Source: an uncultured Burkholderiales bacterium
GTDB taxonomy: Bacteria > Pseudomonadota > Gammaproteobacteria > Burkholderiales > Burkholderiaceae_C
Assembly: GCA_903828695.1 (NCBI GenBank)
Contig: CAIKNE010000002.1
Location: 1 to 35,527, forward strand
DNA length: 35,527 nt
Direction of reading: 5' to 3'
This document shows, piece by piece, positions 1 through 7,763 of the stretch (within the stretch, counting starts at the first letter, position 1; each line of letters starts with the position of its first letter). The position numbers and the translations under genes were made by a program. The notes below the pieces were generated by a model. It worked only from the letters and a program-made list of their open reading frames with translations, ran no database searches and had not been told where the DNA came from.

Positions 1-223
1 AAGTGTGGCACCTACGGTTGGATTTTTAGTTCAAGTTATAAAGGCAACGGCTCTTACATCAGTTATTGGCTTTGTTGAGCTCACCAAAGCCGCCACAATG
101 ATCTCTAACGTTACGTTTAAACCCTTTCTGATTTTCTCCTGCGTGGCTTTGATTTATTTTGTAATCTGCTCCCCCCTGTCCTGGTTGGCAAAGAGGCTAG
201 AGTTGCGCCTCGCTAAGGGATAG
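1..223 (+). CDS. Polar amino-acid ABC transporter permease, C-terminal fragment
   Basis: This is the last part of an inner-membrane permease of the HisM/GlnP/GltK family, which moves polar amino acids across the membrane with an ATPase and a periplasmic binding protein. The reading frame is already open at the window edge (first full codon at base 2), so the apparent GTG at base 5 is internal and the real start lies outside. The visible segment APTVGFLVQVIKATAL followed by IGFVELT matches the end of the conserved cytoplasmic loop of these permeases. One final membrane helix (about FLIFSCVALIYFVICSPLSW) and a short basic tail follow, ending at TAG 221-223. The ATPase and binding protein are not seen downstream, so they must lie upstream if they exist. 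Substrate cannot be told. Confidence 0.85.
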   Translation, partial: SVAPTVGFLVQVIKATALTSVIGFVELTKAATMISNVTFKPFLIFSCVALIYFVICSPLSWLAKRLELRLAKG

Positions 224-339
224 CAACTGCTCCTCTTTAGATAAATTCGCTTGAAGCGTTATCGTCACAGCATTTAAACCTACTTGTATTCCCTATACCC
301 ATTTACTCGATTCCGTCCTATTTTGCGTCCTTTTTCCGA

Positions 340-353
340 CTAAGTCGACTTAG
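340..353. promoter_or_regulatory. Perfect 14-bp palindrome upstream of catabolic block
   Basis: CTAAGTCGACTTAG equals its own reverse complement over all 14 bases. It lies 31 bp before the first possible ATG (385) of the aldolase gene and just overlaps a TAGAAT (351-356) that resembles a -10 box. A dyad in this position is a plausible operator for a dimeric repressor, for example of the GntR or MarR type, but no regulator gene is in the window next to it and no convincing -35 box is visible. Confidence 0.4.
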
Positions 354-384
354 AATGGGCTCTTGGTTTAGGTTTTTTAATTAA

Positions 385-1182
385 ATGGAATTGGGTATGA
401 ATCAAGGCAAGTTAAATATCGCATCACTCAAGGGAAAGGTCTCCCCTGAGGAGTGGCAAGCTAGGGTCGATTTAGCTGCCTGTTATCGACTTATTGCGCA
501 CTACGACATGTCGGACATGATGGCCAATCACATTACGCTGCGAGTACCAGGTGAGGAGCATGCATTTTTAACAAACCCCTACGGAATGATGTATGAGGAG
601 ATGTCCGCTTCATGTTTGGTCAAAATCACGCATGATGGGGAGGTTTTATACAAACCAGATTTTGGTGAACTGAATTACGGGTTCAACAAGCCTGGGTACA
701 TACTTCACTCCGCAGTGCATAAAGCGAGGCCTGAAGTGGCTGCAGTGATCCATACCCATACGGCAGCGGGTATGGCTGTTTCTTCACTTCAATGCGGCTT
801 GTTGCCCCTCAATCAAACTTCTATGCGTTTTTTAAAAGTCGCATACCATGACTACATGGGTGTGGTCTTAGATATGTCTGAACAAGAGATTTTGGTCAAG
901 CACCTGGGAAATTCAGAGGCCCTTATCTTGCGAAATCACGGGTTACTGACTGTTGGCAGGACGATAGGTGAAGCCTTCAATTGGATGCATAGGCTTGAAC
1001 TCTCTTGCCGAGCACAACTTGCTGCTATGGCTTGCAACACGCCTTTACAAGAAGTTCCACAAAGCGTTTTAGAGGAGACATACATGAACTATCAGCCACA
1101 AACCAGACGACCTTACGGCGTAATGGAGTGGCCTGGATTACTTCGCATGTTAGACCGTATTGACCCAAGTTTCAAAGAGTAA
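385..1182 (+). CDS. Class II aldolase/adducin family protein
   Basis: A zinc-dependent aldolase or decarboxylase of the fuculose-1-phosphate aldolase (AraD/FucA) superfamily, 265 residues, cytosolic. The metal-site histidines appear in HTHT (H123, H125) and NHGLL (H185), with HSAVHKARPEVAAVIHTHT as the family signature. Members without a phosphate-binding role often act on hydroxy-keto acids or decarboxylate aromatic or branched substrates, so the exact reaction is open. A second ATG at 397 has a better-placed GGA upstream and may be the true start (261 residues). It is the first gene of a probable operon: the Bug binding protein starts 9 bp after the stop, with its ribosome site overlapping this stop codon. 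Neighbours (amidohydrolase, dehydrogenase) suggest catabolism of an organic acid. Confidence 0.88.
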   Translation: MELGMNQGKLNIASLKGKVSPEEWQARVDLAACYRLIAHYDMSDMMANHITLRVPGEEHAFLTNPYGMMYEEMSASCLVKITHDGEVLYKPDFGELNYGFNKPGYILHSAVHKARPEVAAVIHTHTAAGMAVSSLQCGLLPLNQTSMRFLKVAYHDYMGVVLDMSEQEILVKHLGNSEALILRNHGLLTVGRTIGEAFNWMHRLELSCRAQLAAMACNTPLQEVPQSVLEETYMNYQPQTRRPYGVMEWPGLLRMLDRIDPSFKE

Positions 1183-1191
1183 GGCGTTCAA

Positions 1192-2187
1192 ATGAAATCA
1201 GTATCCAAATTCAGTGCTGCTTTGTCAAAGCAAATATTCCTTTTTCTTTTTCTTGCAAGTTCCCTGGGGCAATCTGTATTTGCACAGACTTACCCCTCCA
1301 AGCCCATAACTTTGGTGGTTCCCTTTGCGCCTGGTGGCAATGTGGATATAGTGGGTAGGGCGCTTGCCCAGTCACTCACCACGGTGCTCGGACAATCGGT
1401 GGTGGTGGATAACAAAGTGGGTGCAGGCGGCTCCATTGCGGCGAGTTACGTTGCTAACGCTCCTGGCGATGGGTATACACTTTTAGTGGGTACAACGAAT
1501 ACGGTGAGTGTTTTGCCTTTTATGATGAAAACACAACCTTATAAATTAAGTAATTTTCAACCGATATCCTTGGTCGCTACTTCTCCGTTGTTGATTGCCG
1601 TTCGAGCAGAAAACAAACGCTTTCCTGATCTAAAGGCTTTGTTGGACGCGGCTAAAAAAGAGCCAGAGTCGATATCCATAGGGCACTCAGGGCAGGGGAC
1701 CTCAAACCATCTTTCTATCTTGAGGATTGAGGATGTTGCTCACCTGAGCTTTAATATTATTCCTTATAAAGGATCAACACCTGCTTTGACCGATTTGATG
1801 GGAGGACAGCTTGAAGTCATTCTTGATCAGATCACGAGTTCAAAGACTTTTATTGATGCAGGTAAACTGCGCGTCTTGGCTGTTTTGTCAAATGAGCGTG
1901 ATCCTAATTTGCCTGGTGTCCCAACCTTCAAGGAAGTAACCAAGCTTGATTTGCAAGCCAGCACCACTACGGGTCTTTTGGCTCCTGCGGGCACGCCGGC
2001 CCCCGTAGTGAGTGCTATCAACGCAGCTGTATTGAAGGCGGTAAGTGATCCAGCATTCAAAGCAAGGCTCAATGCTGTGGGTAGCACTGCCAAAGGCTCG
2101 AGTACGCGTGAGTGGTTTGATATGCTTGAGGCTGAGGCTCAGAACTCTAAGCGACTCCTAGAGGCCGGTAAACTAAAGCCTGAGTAA
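1192..2187 (+). CDS. Bug/TctC family tripartite tricarboxylate-type periplasmic binding protein
   Basis: A secreted solute-binding protein of the Bug (TctC) family, 331 residues, the usual length. It starts with a basic n-region, a hydrophobic stretch (residues about 15-29) and a likely signal peptidase site at VFA-QT (31/32). The mature start YPSKPITLVVPFAPGGN is typical of the family, in which the loop around PGGN-D contacts the carboxylate of the ligand. Start at ATG 1192 is supported by AAGG 7 bases upstream, overlapping the stop of the aldolase gene. No TctA or TctB membrane subunits are nearby, which is common for the expanded Bug families of Burkholderiales. It probably delivers the substrate metabolised by the neighbouring enzymes, or senses it. 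The ligand is unknown. Confidence 0.93.
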   Translation: MKSVSKFSAALSKQIFLFLFLASSLGQSVFAQTYPSKPITLVVPFAPGGNVDIVGRALAQSLTTVLGQSVVVDNKVGAGGSIAASYVANAPGDGYTLLVGTTNTVSVLPFMMKTQPYKLSNFQPISLVATSPLLIAVRAENKRFPDLKALLDAAKKEPESISIGHSGQGTSNHLSILRIEDVAHLSFNIIPYKGSTPALTDLMGGQLEVILDQITSSKTFIDAGKLRVLAVLSNERDPNLPGVPTFKEVTKLDLQASTTTGLLAPAGTPAPVVSAINAAVLKAVSDPAFKARLNAVGSTAKGSSTREWFDMLEAEAQNSKRLLEAGKLKPE

Positions 2188-2274
2188 GTCAAGATGAAAA
2201 ATACAGTGACTTCAGCAAAAATAGATAAGTTTGAGTGATTGCAAAATTTAAACCAAGCCTAAAATTAAATAACG

Positions 2275-3162
2275 ATGTCGCAAGTATGTTTGCCCGCTGG
2301 GCGGGAGTATTCCCCTGTACAGATTCAAATCCCAAGTGGTGCCTGTGATAGTCATGTGCACGTTTTCGGTCCCTTTGCAAAGTATCCGCTCAGCACTGAG
2401 AGAAGCTATACACCGGGTGAGTACAGTGCAAGTGACTTTCTAGTTCACTTGAATCAAATCGGATTCTCTAAAGGAGTTTTGGTCACTGCAAGCGTTTGCG
2501 GGACTAATAACGGCGCCATATTGCAGGCTCTGGGTGAATACCCCGAACACTTTAGAGGTGTTGTGGTCCCTGAGCCTAGTGTGAGCGATGCAGAGTTGGA
2601 TCAATGGCACGAACTTGGCGTTCGTGGAGCTCGGTTTAATTTACTAAAAATAAATGGTCAATCCCTTTACAAAAACGGTGTCGGCTTAGAGGTTTTAAAA
2701 TCACTAGCGCCCAAGATGCGAGAGCGGGGATGGCATGCACAGATCTGGATCCATGCGCCGGATCTGTGTGAGTTGGGAGCAGAGCTACTGGCCCTAGGAA
2801 TCCCGCTCGTTATTGATCATATGGGGAGAATGAACACTTCGCGTGGTATTCAAAATCCTGGGTTTCAGTATTTGTGTGAACTCCTTAAAGAGGGGCTGGC
2901 TTGGGTGAAAATTTCAGGGGCCGACCGAATCGGGACCAAGACCGAACAATATTTAGATGTCGATCCCTTTGCGATGGCACTGCTTGAGTCCAATATCCAA
3001 AGGGTGGTTTGGGGAAGTGACTGGCCCCACATCAACTACTTTGATCCAACCCTTTTGCCCAATGATGGAGATCTGGTGAATTTACTGGGTCGGTGGCTGC
3101 CTGCTCAGGCCGATTTAGAGCAAGTTTTGGTTAAAAACCCCAAGCTCCTTTACGGGTTTTAG
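2275..3162 (+). CDS. Amidohydrolase family 2 (LigI-like) metal-dependent hydrolase
   Basis: A TIM-barrel hydrolase of the amidohydrolase-2 group, 295 residues, close in style to 2-pyrone-4,6-dicarboxylate lactonase (LigI). Visible landmarks are ACDSHVHVFGP (H27 and H29 after strand 1), RGARFNLL (about 117-124), a WIHAP strand (H160), VIDHMGR (D181, H182) and the terminal VWGSDWPH (D249, H252), where the aspartate is the expected general base. LigI-type enzymes hydrolyse lactones of dicarboxylic acids; other relatives decarboxylate. It follows the Bug gene by 87 bp and precedes the dehydrogenase by 29 bp, in the same direction. There is no strong ribosome site before ATG 2275. I am sure of the family, not the substrate. 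Confidence 0.9.
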   Translation: MSQVCLPAGREYSPVQIQIPSGACDSHVHVFGPFAKYPLSTERSYTPGEYSASDFLVHLNQIGFSKGVLVTASVCGTNNGAILQALGEYPEHFRGVVVPEPSVSDAELDQWHELGVRGARFNLLKINGQSLYKNGVGLEVLKSLAPKMRERGWHAQIWIHAPDLCELGAELLALGIPLVIDHMGRMNTSRGIQNPGFQYLCELLKEGLAWVKISGADRIGTKTEQYLDVDPFAMALLESNIQRVVWGSDWPHINYFDPTLLPNDGDLVNLLGRWLPAQADLEQVLVKNPKLLYGF

Positions 3163-3191
3163 AGTCAATAGTTTGCAATGCAAAAATTTAG

Positions 3192-4223
3192 ATGATTAAG
3201 ATTTTAGTTTCTGACTGCGCTTACGCTCAATTAACGAGTGCGCATACAGCGCTCTCCCCATGGGTCCATCAAACACATTTTGAATTCATTCCTTTAAGTA
3301 AGGTCCGAGTCGGTGAGGATATTCATGTTGGATTTATTTCTCGAGATGTGACCGGTCAATCAACTAAATCAGAGACCCTACCTGATACAAGTGCTTTTTA
3401 CGATCGTTTGCTGCACTCCAAGTGTTTGAGGTGGGTTCACATCCACTCCGCAGGAGCGGATAGACCCATTTACAAAGCGCTCACACAAGGAGGGGCCTCT
3501 CTCACCACGTCCTTCGGCGCTAACGCAAAGATTGTGGCTCAAACTGCACTTGCAGCAGTCCTTGGTTTAAATCGTAACTTACTCCCCCTTGCGCAAGCAC
3601 AAAGGGCTCATCAGTGGACACCCTTGGTCAGCTCAACCATCAAGACCCTGGATTTGGAGGGGCAACGTGCTTTGATTGTTGGCAGAGGGCCTGTTGGACT
3701 TGCGATTACAAACTATTTAACCGCAGTAGGTATGCGCTGTGAACAGGTTCGGTTTCGAGAGACGCAAGATTCTCCGGTCCCTGGTACGGTGGGTGTTCAA
3801 TCCATTAGCAATGAAATTGCGACCCATCACTTTACCCAGATCGAAGAGGTTTTGCCCAGTGTTCAGTGGTTGATACTGGCTTGCCCTCTTACGCCTCAGT
3901 CCAAGCATTTAATTGACCGTCATAAATTGAGCCTGTTGCCCCGCGGTGCCCATGTGATCAATGTTGCGAGGGGAGAGGTTTTGGTGGAGTCCGATTTAGT
4001 GCTTGCTTTGCAAAGCGGTCATTTAGGCGGAGCATATTTGGATGTGTTTGAAGTAGAGCCACTACCCCAAACCTCACCTTTGTGGGATATGGATAATGTT
4101 ATTGTTACCCCTCACTCAGCGGGACATTCACAAGGCAATGAGGGCAGAGTTCAGGAACAGTTTATCAATAATCTAGTTCGCTTTCTAGCAAATGAGCCCT
4201 TGATGCATCTGGCTATCATCTAG
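3192..4223 (+). CDS. D-isomer-specific 2-hydroxyacid dehydrogenase family protein
   Basis: An NAD(P)-dependent oxidoreductase, 343 residues, that interconverts 2-keto and D-2-hydroxy acids in the cytosol. The nucleotide-binding loop is VGRGPVG (about 163-169), a GxGxxG variant that begins at G164. The three catalytic residues are in place: R260 in NVARGEV, E289 in VFEVEPLP and H308 in TPHSAGH. The N-terminal half is more divergent, as usual in this superfamily, and contains WVHIHSAGADR (81-91), resembling the glyoxylate/hydroxypyruvate reductase GhrA subgroup. It is the last gene of the first catabolic operon, and a hairpin begins three bases after its stop. It could reduce or oxidise the 2-keto acid released by the aldolase; this link is inference. 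Confidence 0.88.
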   Translation: MIKILVSDCAYAQLTSAHTALSPWVHQTHFEFIPLSKVRVGEDIHVGFISRDVTGQSTKSETLPDTSAFYDRLLHSKCLRWVHIHSAGADRPIYKALTQGGASLTTSFGANAKIVAQTALAAVLGLNRNLLPLAQAQRAHQWTPLVSSTIKTLDLEGQRALIVGRGPVGLAITNYLTAVGMRCEQVRFRETQDSPVPGTVGVQSISNEIATHHFTQIEEVLPSVQWLILACPLTPQSKHLIDRHKLSLLPRGAHVINVARGEVLVESDLVLALQSGHLGGAYLDVFEVEPLPQTSPLWDMDNVIVTPHSAGHSQGNEGRVQEQFINNLVRFLANEPLMHLAII

Positions 4224-4226
4224 CGT

Positions 4227-4253
4227 GATCTGGGCGGATGCGCATCTCAGATC
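4227..4253 (+). terminator. Hairpin after the dehydrogenase gene
   Basis: GATCTG (4227-4232) pairs with CAGATC (4248-4253), and the intervening bases hold the perfect palindrome GATGCGCATC. It lies three bases past the stop codon. What follows is GTGAAAAAATG rather than a T-run, so it is not a textbook intrinsic terminator on the plus strand; it may mark the transcript's 3' end. Confidence 0.35.
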
Positions 4254-4444
4254 GTGAAAAAATGCTATTGATTCATTATGATTTCAGAGAAAATCCTTAG
4301 CTCAAAACTCTTATGGCTATCAGGGATGAGTGCTGCTCATTTTGAATCCAAGAGCCTAAAGAGTGTTTAAATAGAGTTTGGTTTTCTAAAATTAACATTG
4401 CATAAGAGACGATTATTTCTAAATTCATTCAAAAATTAGGCCTA

Positions 4445-5818
4445 ATGGCGGTCCCCCTCATCGTTGCAACGTCCTTCTTTATGGAGAACCTAGACGGGAC
4501 TATTATTGCGACAGCATTGCCTCAGATCGCTGATTCTTTGGGGGTTAATGCAGTAGATATGAGTGCAGGTTTGACCGCTTATCTGGTGACCATCGCTATT
4601 TTTATTCCGGTGAGTGGTTGGGTTGCTGATCGGTTTGGCGCGCAGTTGGTTTTTGGCTCAGCGATAGCTGTGTTTACGCTCTCATCCATACTGTGCGGAT
4701 TTTGTACCAGCTATCAGCAATTTATTTTTGCTCGGATGCTCCAAGGTCTGGGCGGAGCGTTGATGGTCCCTGTGGGCAGACTCGTTGTACTGAGGACCAC
4801 GCCTAAGCATGAACTTTTGAAAACTGTTGCCTTTATTACTTGGCCCGGTTTGGTGGCGCCCATAGTTGGGCCCCCGCTGGGAGGATTCATTACGACGTAT
4901 TTCACTTGGCGTTGGATATTTTTTCTAAATGTACCGCTTGGACTCATAGGGCTTTACTGCGTGAGACGGTTTATTCAAAATCAAATGGCAGATCAAAAAA
5001 GACCTCTTGATTGGATAGGCTTTATTTTGATTGGGGGATGCCTTGCCTCAATGCTTGTTGGACTCGAGAAAATAGGGCAAGAGCAAATTAATACGGAGTC
5101 TTTCGGGTACTGTGTCGTAAGCTTGGTTCTTGGTGTTTTATCGTATGTGCACTGCACGCGCACGAGGTACCCGCTACTTGACTTCTCAATACTGAGAATT
5201 CAGACGTTTTCAACCACCTTTTTTTATGGCTCCATGAACCGTGCGTTGGTGGGTGTGACCCCTTTTCTTGCGCCTCTCATGTTTCAGGTTGCATTTGGTT
5301 ATTCCTCTTTTGTGTCAGGCCTGCTTTTCTTAGGTGCAGCATTTGGCAATCTAGGACTCAAACCCATGACATCTTCTATTTTGAGACGATTTGGATTTCG
5401 CAATGTCTTGATCTATAACGGACTCATCTGCGCCGGTGCGGCAGGATTATGCGCATGTCTGACATCAGATGCCAGTGTTTGGGTGATCACTCTAGTGATG
5501 CTCATCTACGGGCTGAGTCGCTCGATGCAGTTCACTTGCTTTCAGGTATTGGCCTTTGTAGACGTGCCCGAAGATAAGATGAGTGCTGCGAATACACTTT
5601 TTAGTACCGTATCACAACTTTGTTTTGGTGTGGGTATAGCGTTGGGTGCGTTGGTGGTTCATACCACCATGTTTTTGGGTGAGCATTCGATTGCTACAAA
5701 AGCTGATTTTTCAATTGCTTTTTCAACGGTTGGGCTCGCAATTTTCGTGTTCCTCATTGGCTATATAAGACTCAAACCCGATGCAGGTGCACACGTCAGT
5801 TTGCACGGCAAATCTTGA
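4445..5818 (+). CDS. MFS transporter, DHA2 (EmrB/QacA-like) family
   Basis: A polytopic inner-membrane proton antiporter, 457 residues, of the 14-helix DHA2 group. Signs are ENLDGTIIATALP in helix 1 (14-26), motif A GWVADRFGAQ between helices 2 and 3 (58-67), RMLQGLGGALMVPVGR (97-112) and the motif C-like VGPPLGG before WRWIFFLNVP. These proteins export drugs, or sometimes organic acids, with H+. ATG 4445 has AGG four bases upstream; the frame is open for about ten more codons without a standard start. A 221-bp gap with no gene separates it from the dehydrogenase, so it may have its own promoter. No EmrA-type adaptor is present. It may export an intermediate or toxic substrate of the surrounding pathway. 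Confidence 0.92.
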   Translation: MAVPLIVATSFFMENLDGTIIATALPQIADSLGVNAVDMSAGLTAYLVTIAIFIPVSGWVADRFGAQLVFGSAIAVFTLSSILCGFCTSYQQFIFARMLQGLGGALMVPVGRLVVLRTTPKHELLKTVAFITWPGLVAPIVGPPLGGFITTYFTWRWIFFLNVPLGLIGLYCVRRFIQNQMADQKRPLDWIGFILIGGCLASMLVGLEKIGQEQINTESFGYCVVSLVLGVLSYVHCTRTRYPLLDFSILRIQTFSTTFFYGSMNRALVGVTPFLAPLMFQVAFGYSSFVSGLLFLGAAFGNLGLKPMTSSILRRFGFRNVLIYNGLICAGAAGLCACLTSDASVWVITLVMLIYGLSRSMQFTCFQVLAFVDVPEDKMSAANTLFSTVSQLCFGVGIALGALVVHTTMFLGEHSIATKADFSIAFSTVGLAIFVFLIGYIRLKPDAGAHVSLHGKS

Positions 5819-5834
5819 TCGCTTTTGAGCGATC
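5817..5834 (+). terminator. Hairpin overlapping the MFS stop codon
   Basis: GATCGCT pairs with AGCGATC around a TTTG loop, a perfect 7-bp stem that starts inside the TGA stop codon (5816-5818). It is followed by TTGTCAATT, only partly T-rich. A weak intrinsic terminator is plausible. Confidence 0.4.
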
Positions 5835-5871
5835 TTGTCAATTCGGCGTAACTATCACGACTACTACTTAG

Positions 5872-5901
5872 TTGCCTTGTAAAATGCACAAGCTGTATAA
5901 A
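5872..5901 (+). promoter_or_regulatory. Candidate sigma-70 promoter for the BKACE gene
   Basis: TTGCCT (5872-5877, 4 of 6 to consensus) and TATAAA (5896-5901, 5 of 6) are separated by 18 bp and lie about 42 bp upstream of ATG 5943. It follows the hairpin at 5817-5834, consistent with separate transcription of the BKACE gene. This is pattern matching only. Confidence 0.35.
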
Positions 5902-5942
5902 AATGACACGTACAAACCAAATGATCAAGGTGTTGAAAAAGC

Positions 5943-6818
5943 ATGACTAAAACGATATTAACTTGCGCTGTGACGGGTAATTTAACCAAACCGGAGATGA
6001 CTCCGTATTTGCCAATCACCCCTCAACAAATCGCTGATTCATGTCTCGGTGCTGCGGACGCGGGTGCAGCTGTGGTGCATATCCATGTGCGCGACCCTTT
6101 GACGGGTAAGCCCTCCATGGAAATGGATCATTACGCTGAGGTCATGCACCTGATCAAGGCAAGAAATAAGGAGCTGGTTATCAACCTTACGACGGGTCCT
6201 GGAGGTCGCTTTGTGCCCTCAGAGGATGATCCTAAGGTTTATGCGCCGGGAACTACGCTTTGTCATCCCTTAAAGCGTGTTGAACATATCGTCAAGTTAA
6301 AACCTGATATTTCTACGCTCGATCTTAATACGATGAACTCAGGTCCCGATGTGGTGATCAATACGCCTAGTAATGTGAGAAAGATGGCCAAAGTCATTCG
6401 AGATGCGGGGGTCCTACCTGAGATTGAAATTTTTGATACTGGCGATTTAAACTTAGCCAAGGACTTAATAAAAGAAGGTGTGCTTGAGGGGCCTGGACTG
6501 TTTACGTTTGTAATGGGCGTTAAATACGGTCTTAATACGGATCCAGCAACACTTTTGTACTTGCGCGATCAACTGCCACGCGGGGCAAATTGGGCTGCAT
6601 TTGGAATTGCGAAAGCTGAATTTCCAATCGTTGCACAGGCTTGGCTATACGGTGGAAATGTAAGGGTTGGAATGGAGGACAACATTTACCTTGAAAAGGG
6701 TGTCCTTTGCGAAACCAACGCTCAGCTCGTTGAGCGAGCCCACCGAATCGTCAAAGACTTGGGTGGCGAGCTTGCGAGTTCAAATGAAGCCAGGCAGTTG
6801 CTGGGCTTGTCCAAATAG
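5943..6818 (+). CDS. Beta-keto acid cleavage enzyme (BKACE, DUF849)
   Basis: A zinc-dependent enzyme of the BKACE family (formerly DUF849), 291 residues. Family members condense a beta-keto acid with acetyl-CoA and split it to acetoacetate plus a new CoA ester; the founding member Kce acts in lysine fermentation, and others act on dehydrocarnitine or similar acids. The metal site is seen in VVHIHVRDP (H46, H48), with TCAVTGNLTKPEM at the N terminus, NLTTGPGG (81-88) and PEIEIFDTGDL (159-169), all typical. ATG 5943 has AAGGTG ten bases upstream. It converges on a small membrane protein gene. The substrate is set by pocket residues that I cannot assign; the adjoining aldolase and dehydrogenase suggest a carboxylic acid pathway ending in a beta-keto acid. 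Confidence 0.93.
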   Translation: MTKTILTCAVTGNLTKPEMTPYLPITPQQIADSCLGAADAGAAVVHIHVRDPLTGKPSMEMDHYAEVMHLIKARNKELVINLTTGPGGRFVPSEDDPKVYAPGTTLCHPLKRVEHIVKLKPDISTLDLNTMNSGPDVVINTPSNVRKMAKVIRDAGVLPEIEIFDTGDLNLAKDLIKEGVLEGPGLFTFVMGVKYGLNTDPATLLYLRDQLPRGANWAAFGIAKAEFPIVAQAWLYGGNVRVGMEDNIYLEKGVLCETNAQLVERAHRIVKDLGGELASSNEARQLLGLSK

Positions 6819-6864
6819 GCGGCCAATAACTTATCAACCGCTGCAGGCCAAGTAGTCTGAAGTG

Positions 6865-7041
6865 TTACCGGTTTTGCGGCGTTTTGAGAACACAAAAAAG
6901 AACTGCAGGAATACTCACAAAGGGTGGGTAAATTAGTCCTAGCGCTAGCCACTCTCCAAAGGAGTCTCCGTGTTTGTTTGCATACCACGCACAAAATGCG
7001 CCTGATATAGCGGTCAAGACCATGTAAATAATGAGTTCCAT
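6865..7041 (-). CDS. Small membrane protein of unknown function (58 residues)
   Basis: I do not recognise this gene. The reading frame runs from ATG 7041 to TAA 6865 and encodes 58 residues, beginning MELIIYMVLTAISGAF and ending in VLKTPQNR. It has two hydrophobic stretches (about residues 2-18 and 34-52) around a short polar loop WYANKHGDSFGEW. The topology suggests a hairpin-like inner-membrane protein. A good ribosome site, AGGA seven bases before the ATG, and a sensible protein-like composition support it as real. An overlapping longer frame on the same strand is poor in protein character. It lies between the BKACE gene (convergent) and the secreted protein gene upstream; the 225 bp before it are AT-rich (around 7130-7160) and could hold its promoter. 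Confidence 0.6.
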   Translation of the reverse strand: MELIIYMVLTAISGAFCAWYANKHGDSFGEWLALGLIYPPFVSIPAVLFCVLKTPQNR

Positions 7042-7266
7042 TGTTTTTCCTAAGACGATTGATTGAAATATTGGAATTCAACTTAAGTCTTGTACCGAAA
7101 AACTTTGAATTAAATTGCAAAAAGCATGCGAATATATTTTTAAAAAACAATATATAAAAGCGTGTTGGATAGTACTCTCTTTTAAGTATGGATTTGGAGT
7201 ACTAACCCTATGAGCGCTCTCATTCTTTTGTAAAGATTCACTAAATCATACGCGCTGCATATGTGC

Positions 7267-7722
7267 CTAATGAATCATGCTGCAATCGAGTGCCTCTGAG
7301 GTGTGGAGCATCGGTCTGTTGGTGGTTAACCGATGGGTTGTGGTGTTGAGCTCAAAGCGGTTCAAAAAAGGAAGAGCCATAAATTCAAAGCGAATGAGAT
7401 CATACTTTACATAGTAAATAGAAACTAAGTTGTAGGGTTTAACTCCCAAGTCGCTCCCGTCCTTTTTAGAGCCTACAAAAACCCAGCCATCATAGAAGAG
7501 GAAAACGTTTTTACCGCATTGCCAAAGGTGGCCGATCCCCTTACCCTCCTTGATGATCTTTTGAAACTTGTCTTTGTTAGCGTCAGTGATCAGTGTGTAG
7601 GCTGTTTTATCCACTTCATGTGCGTCATAGTATTGACTCAGCTCTTGCGCAACTACTGGGGTAACGAGGGCATTCAAACCCCAAAGTATCAGCCCAATGA
7701 TGGACGAAACTTTGGGAGCCAT
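7267..7722 (-). CDS. Hypothetical secreted protein
   Basis: No family recognised. The 151-residue product begins with a clear signal peptide: MAPK, then a hydrophobic run (about 5-22), then VVA-QE as a probable cleavage site after residue 25. The mature part, about 126 residues, is rich in aromatic residues and contains LWQCGKNVFLFYDGWVFVGSKK, which looks like beta-strand material, and two cysteines (one in WQCGK, one near the end in ALDCSM) that could form a disulfide in the periplasm. It begins 41 bp after the TRAP large-permease stop, so it may be the last gene of that operon. No strong ribosome site is seen. A role in the TRAP system is possible by position only. Confidence 0.6.
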   Translation of the reverse strand: MAPKVSSIIGLILWGLNALVTPVVAQELSQYYDAHEVDKTAYTLITDANKDKFQKIIKEGKGIGHLWQCGKNVFLFYDGWVFVGSKKDGSDLGVKPYNLVSIYYVKYDLIRFEFMALPFLNRFELNTTTHRLTTNRPMLHTSEALDCSMIH

Positions 7723-7763
7723 GCGGATGTAGCTTTTATGAACCGAAGTTTAGGCGGTCAAGT

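Noticed and set aside
6722-7150. 142-codon minus-strand frame across the end of the BKACE gene
   Set aside because: Overlaps BKACE and has low protein character; the 58-residue frame with a ribosome site fits better.
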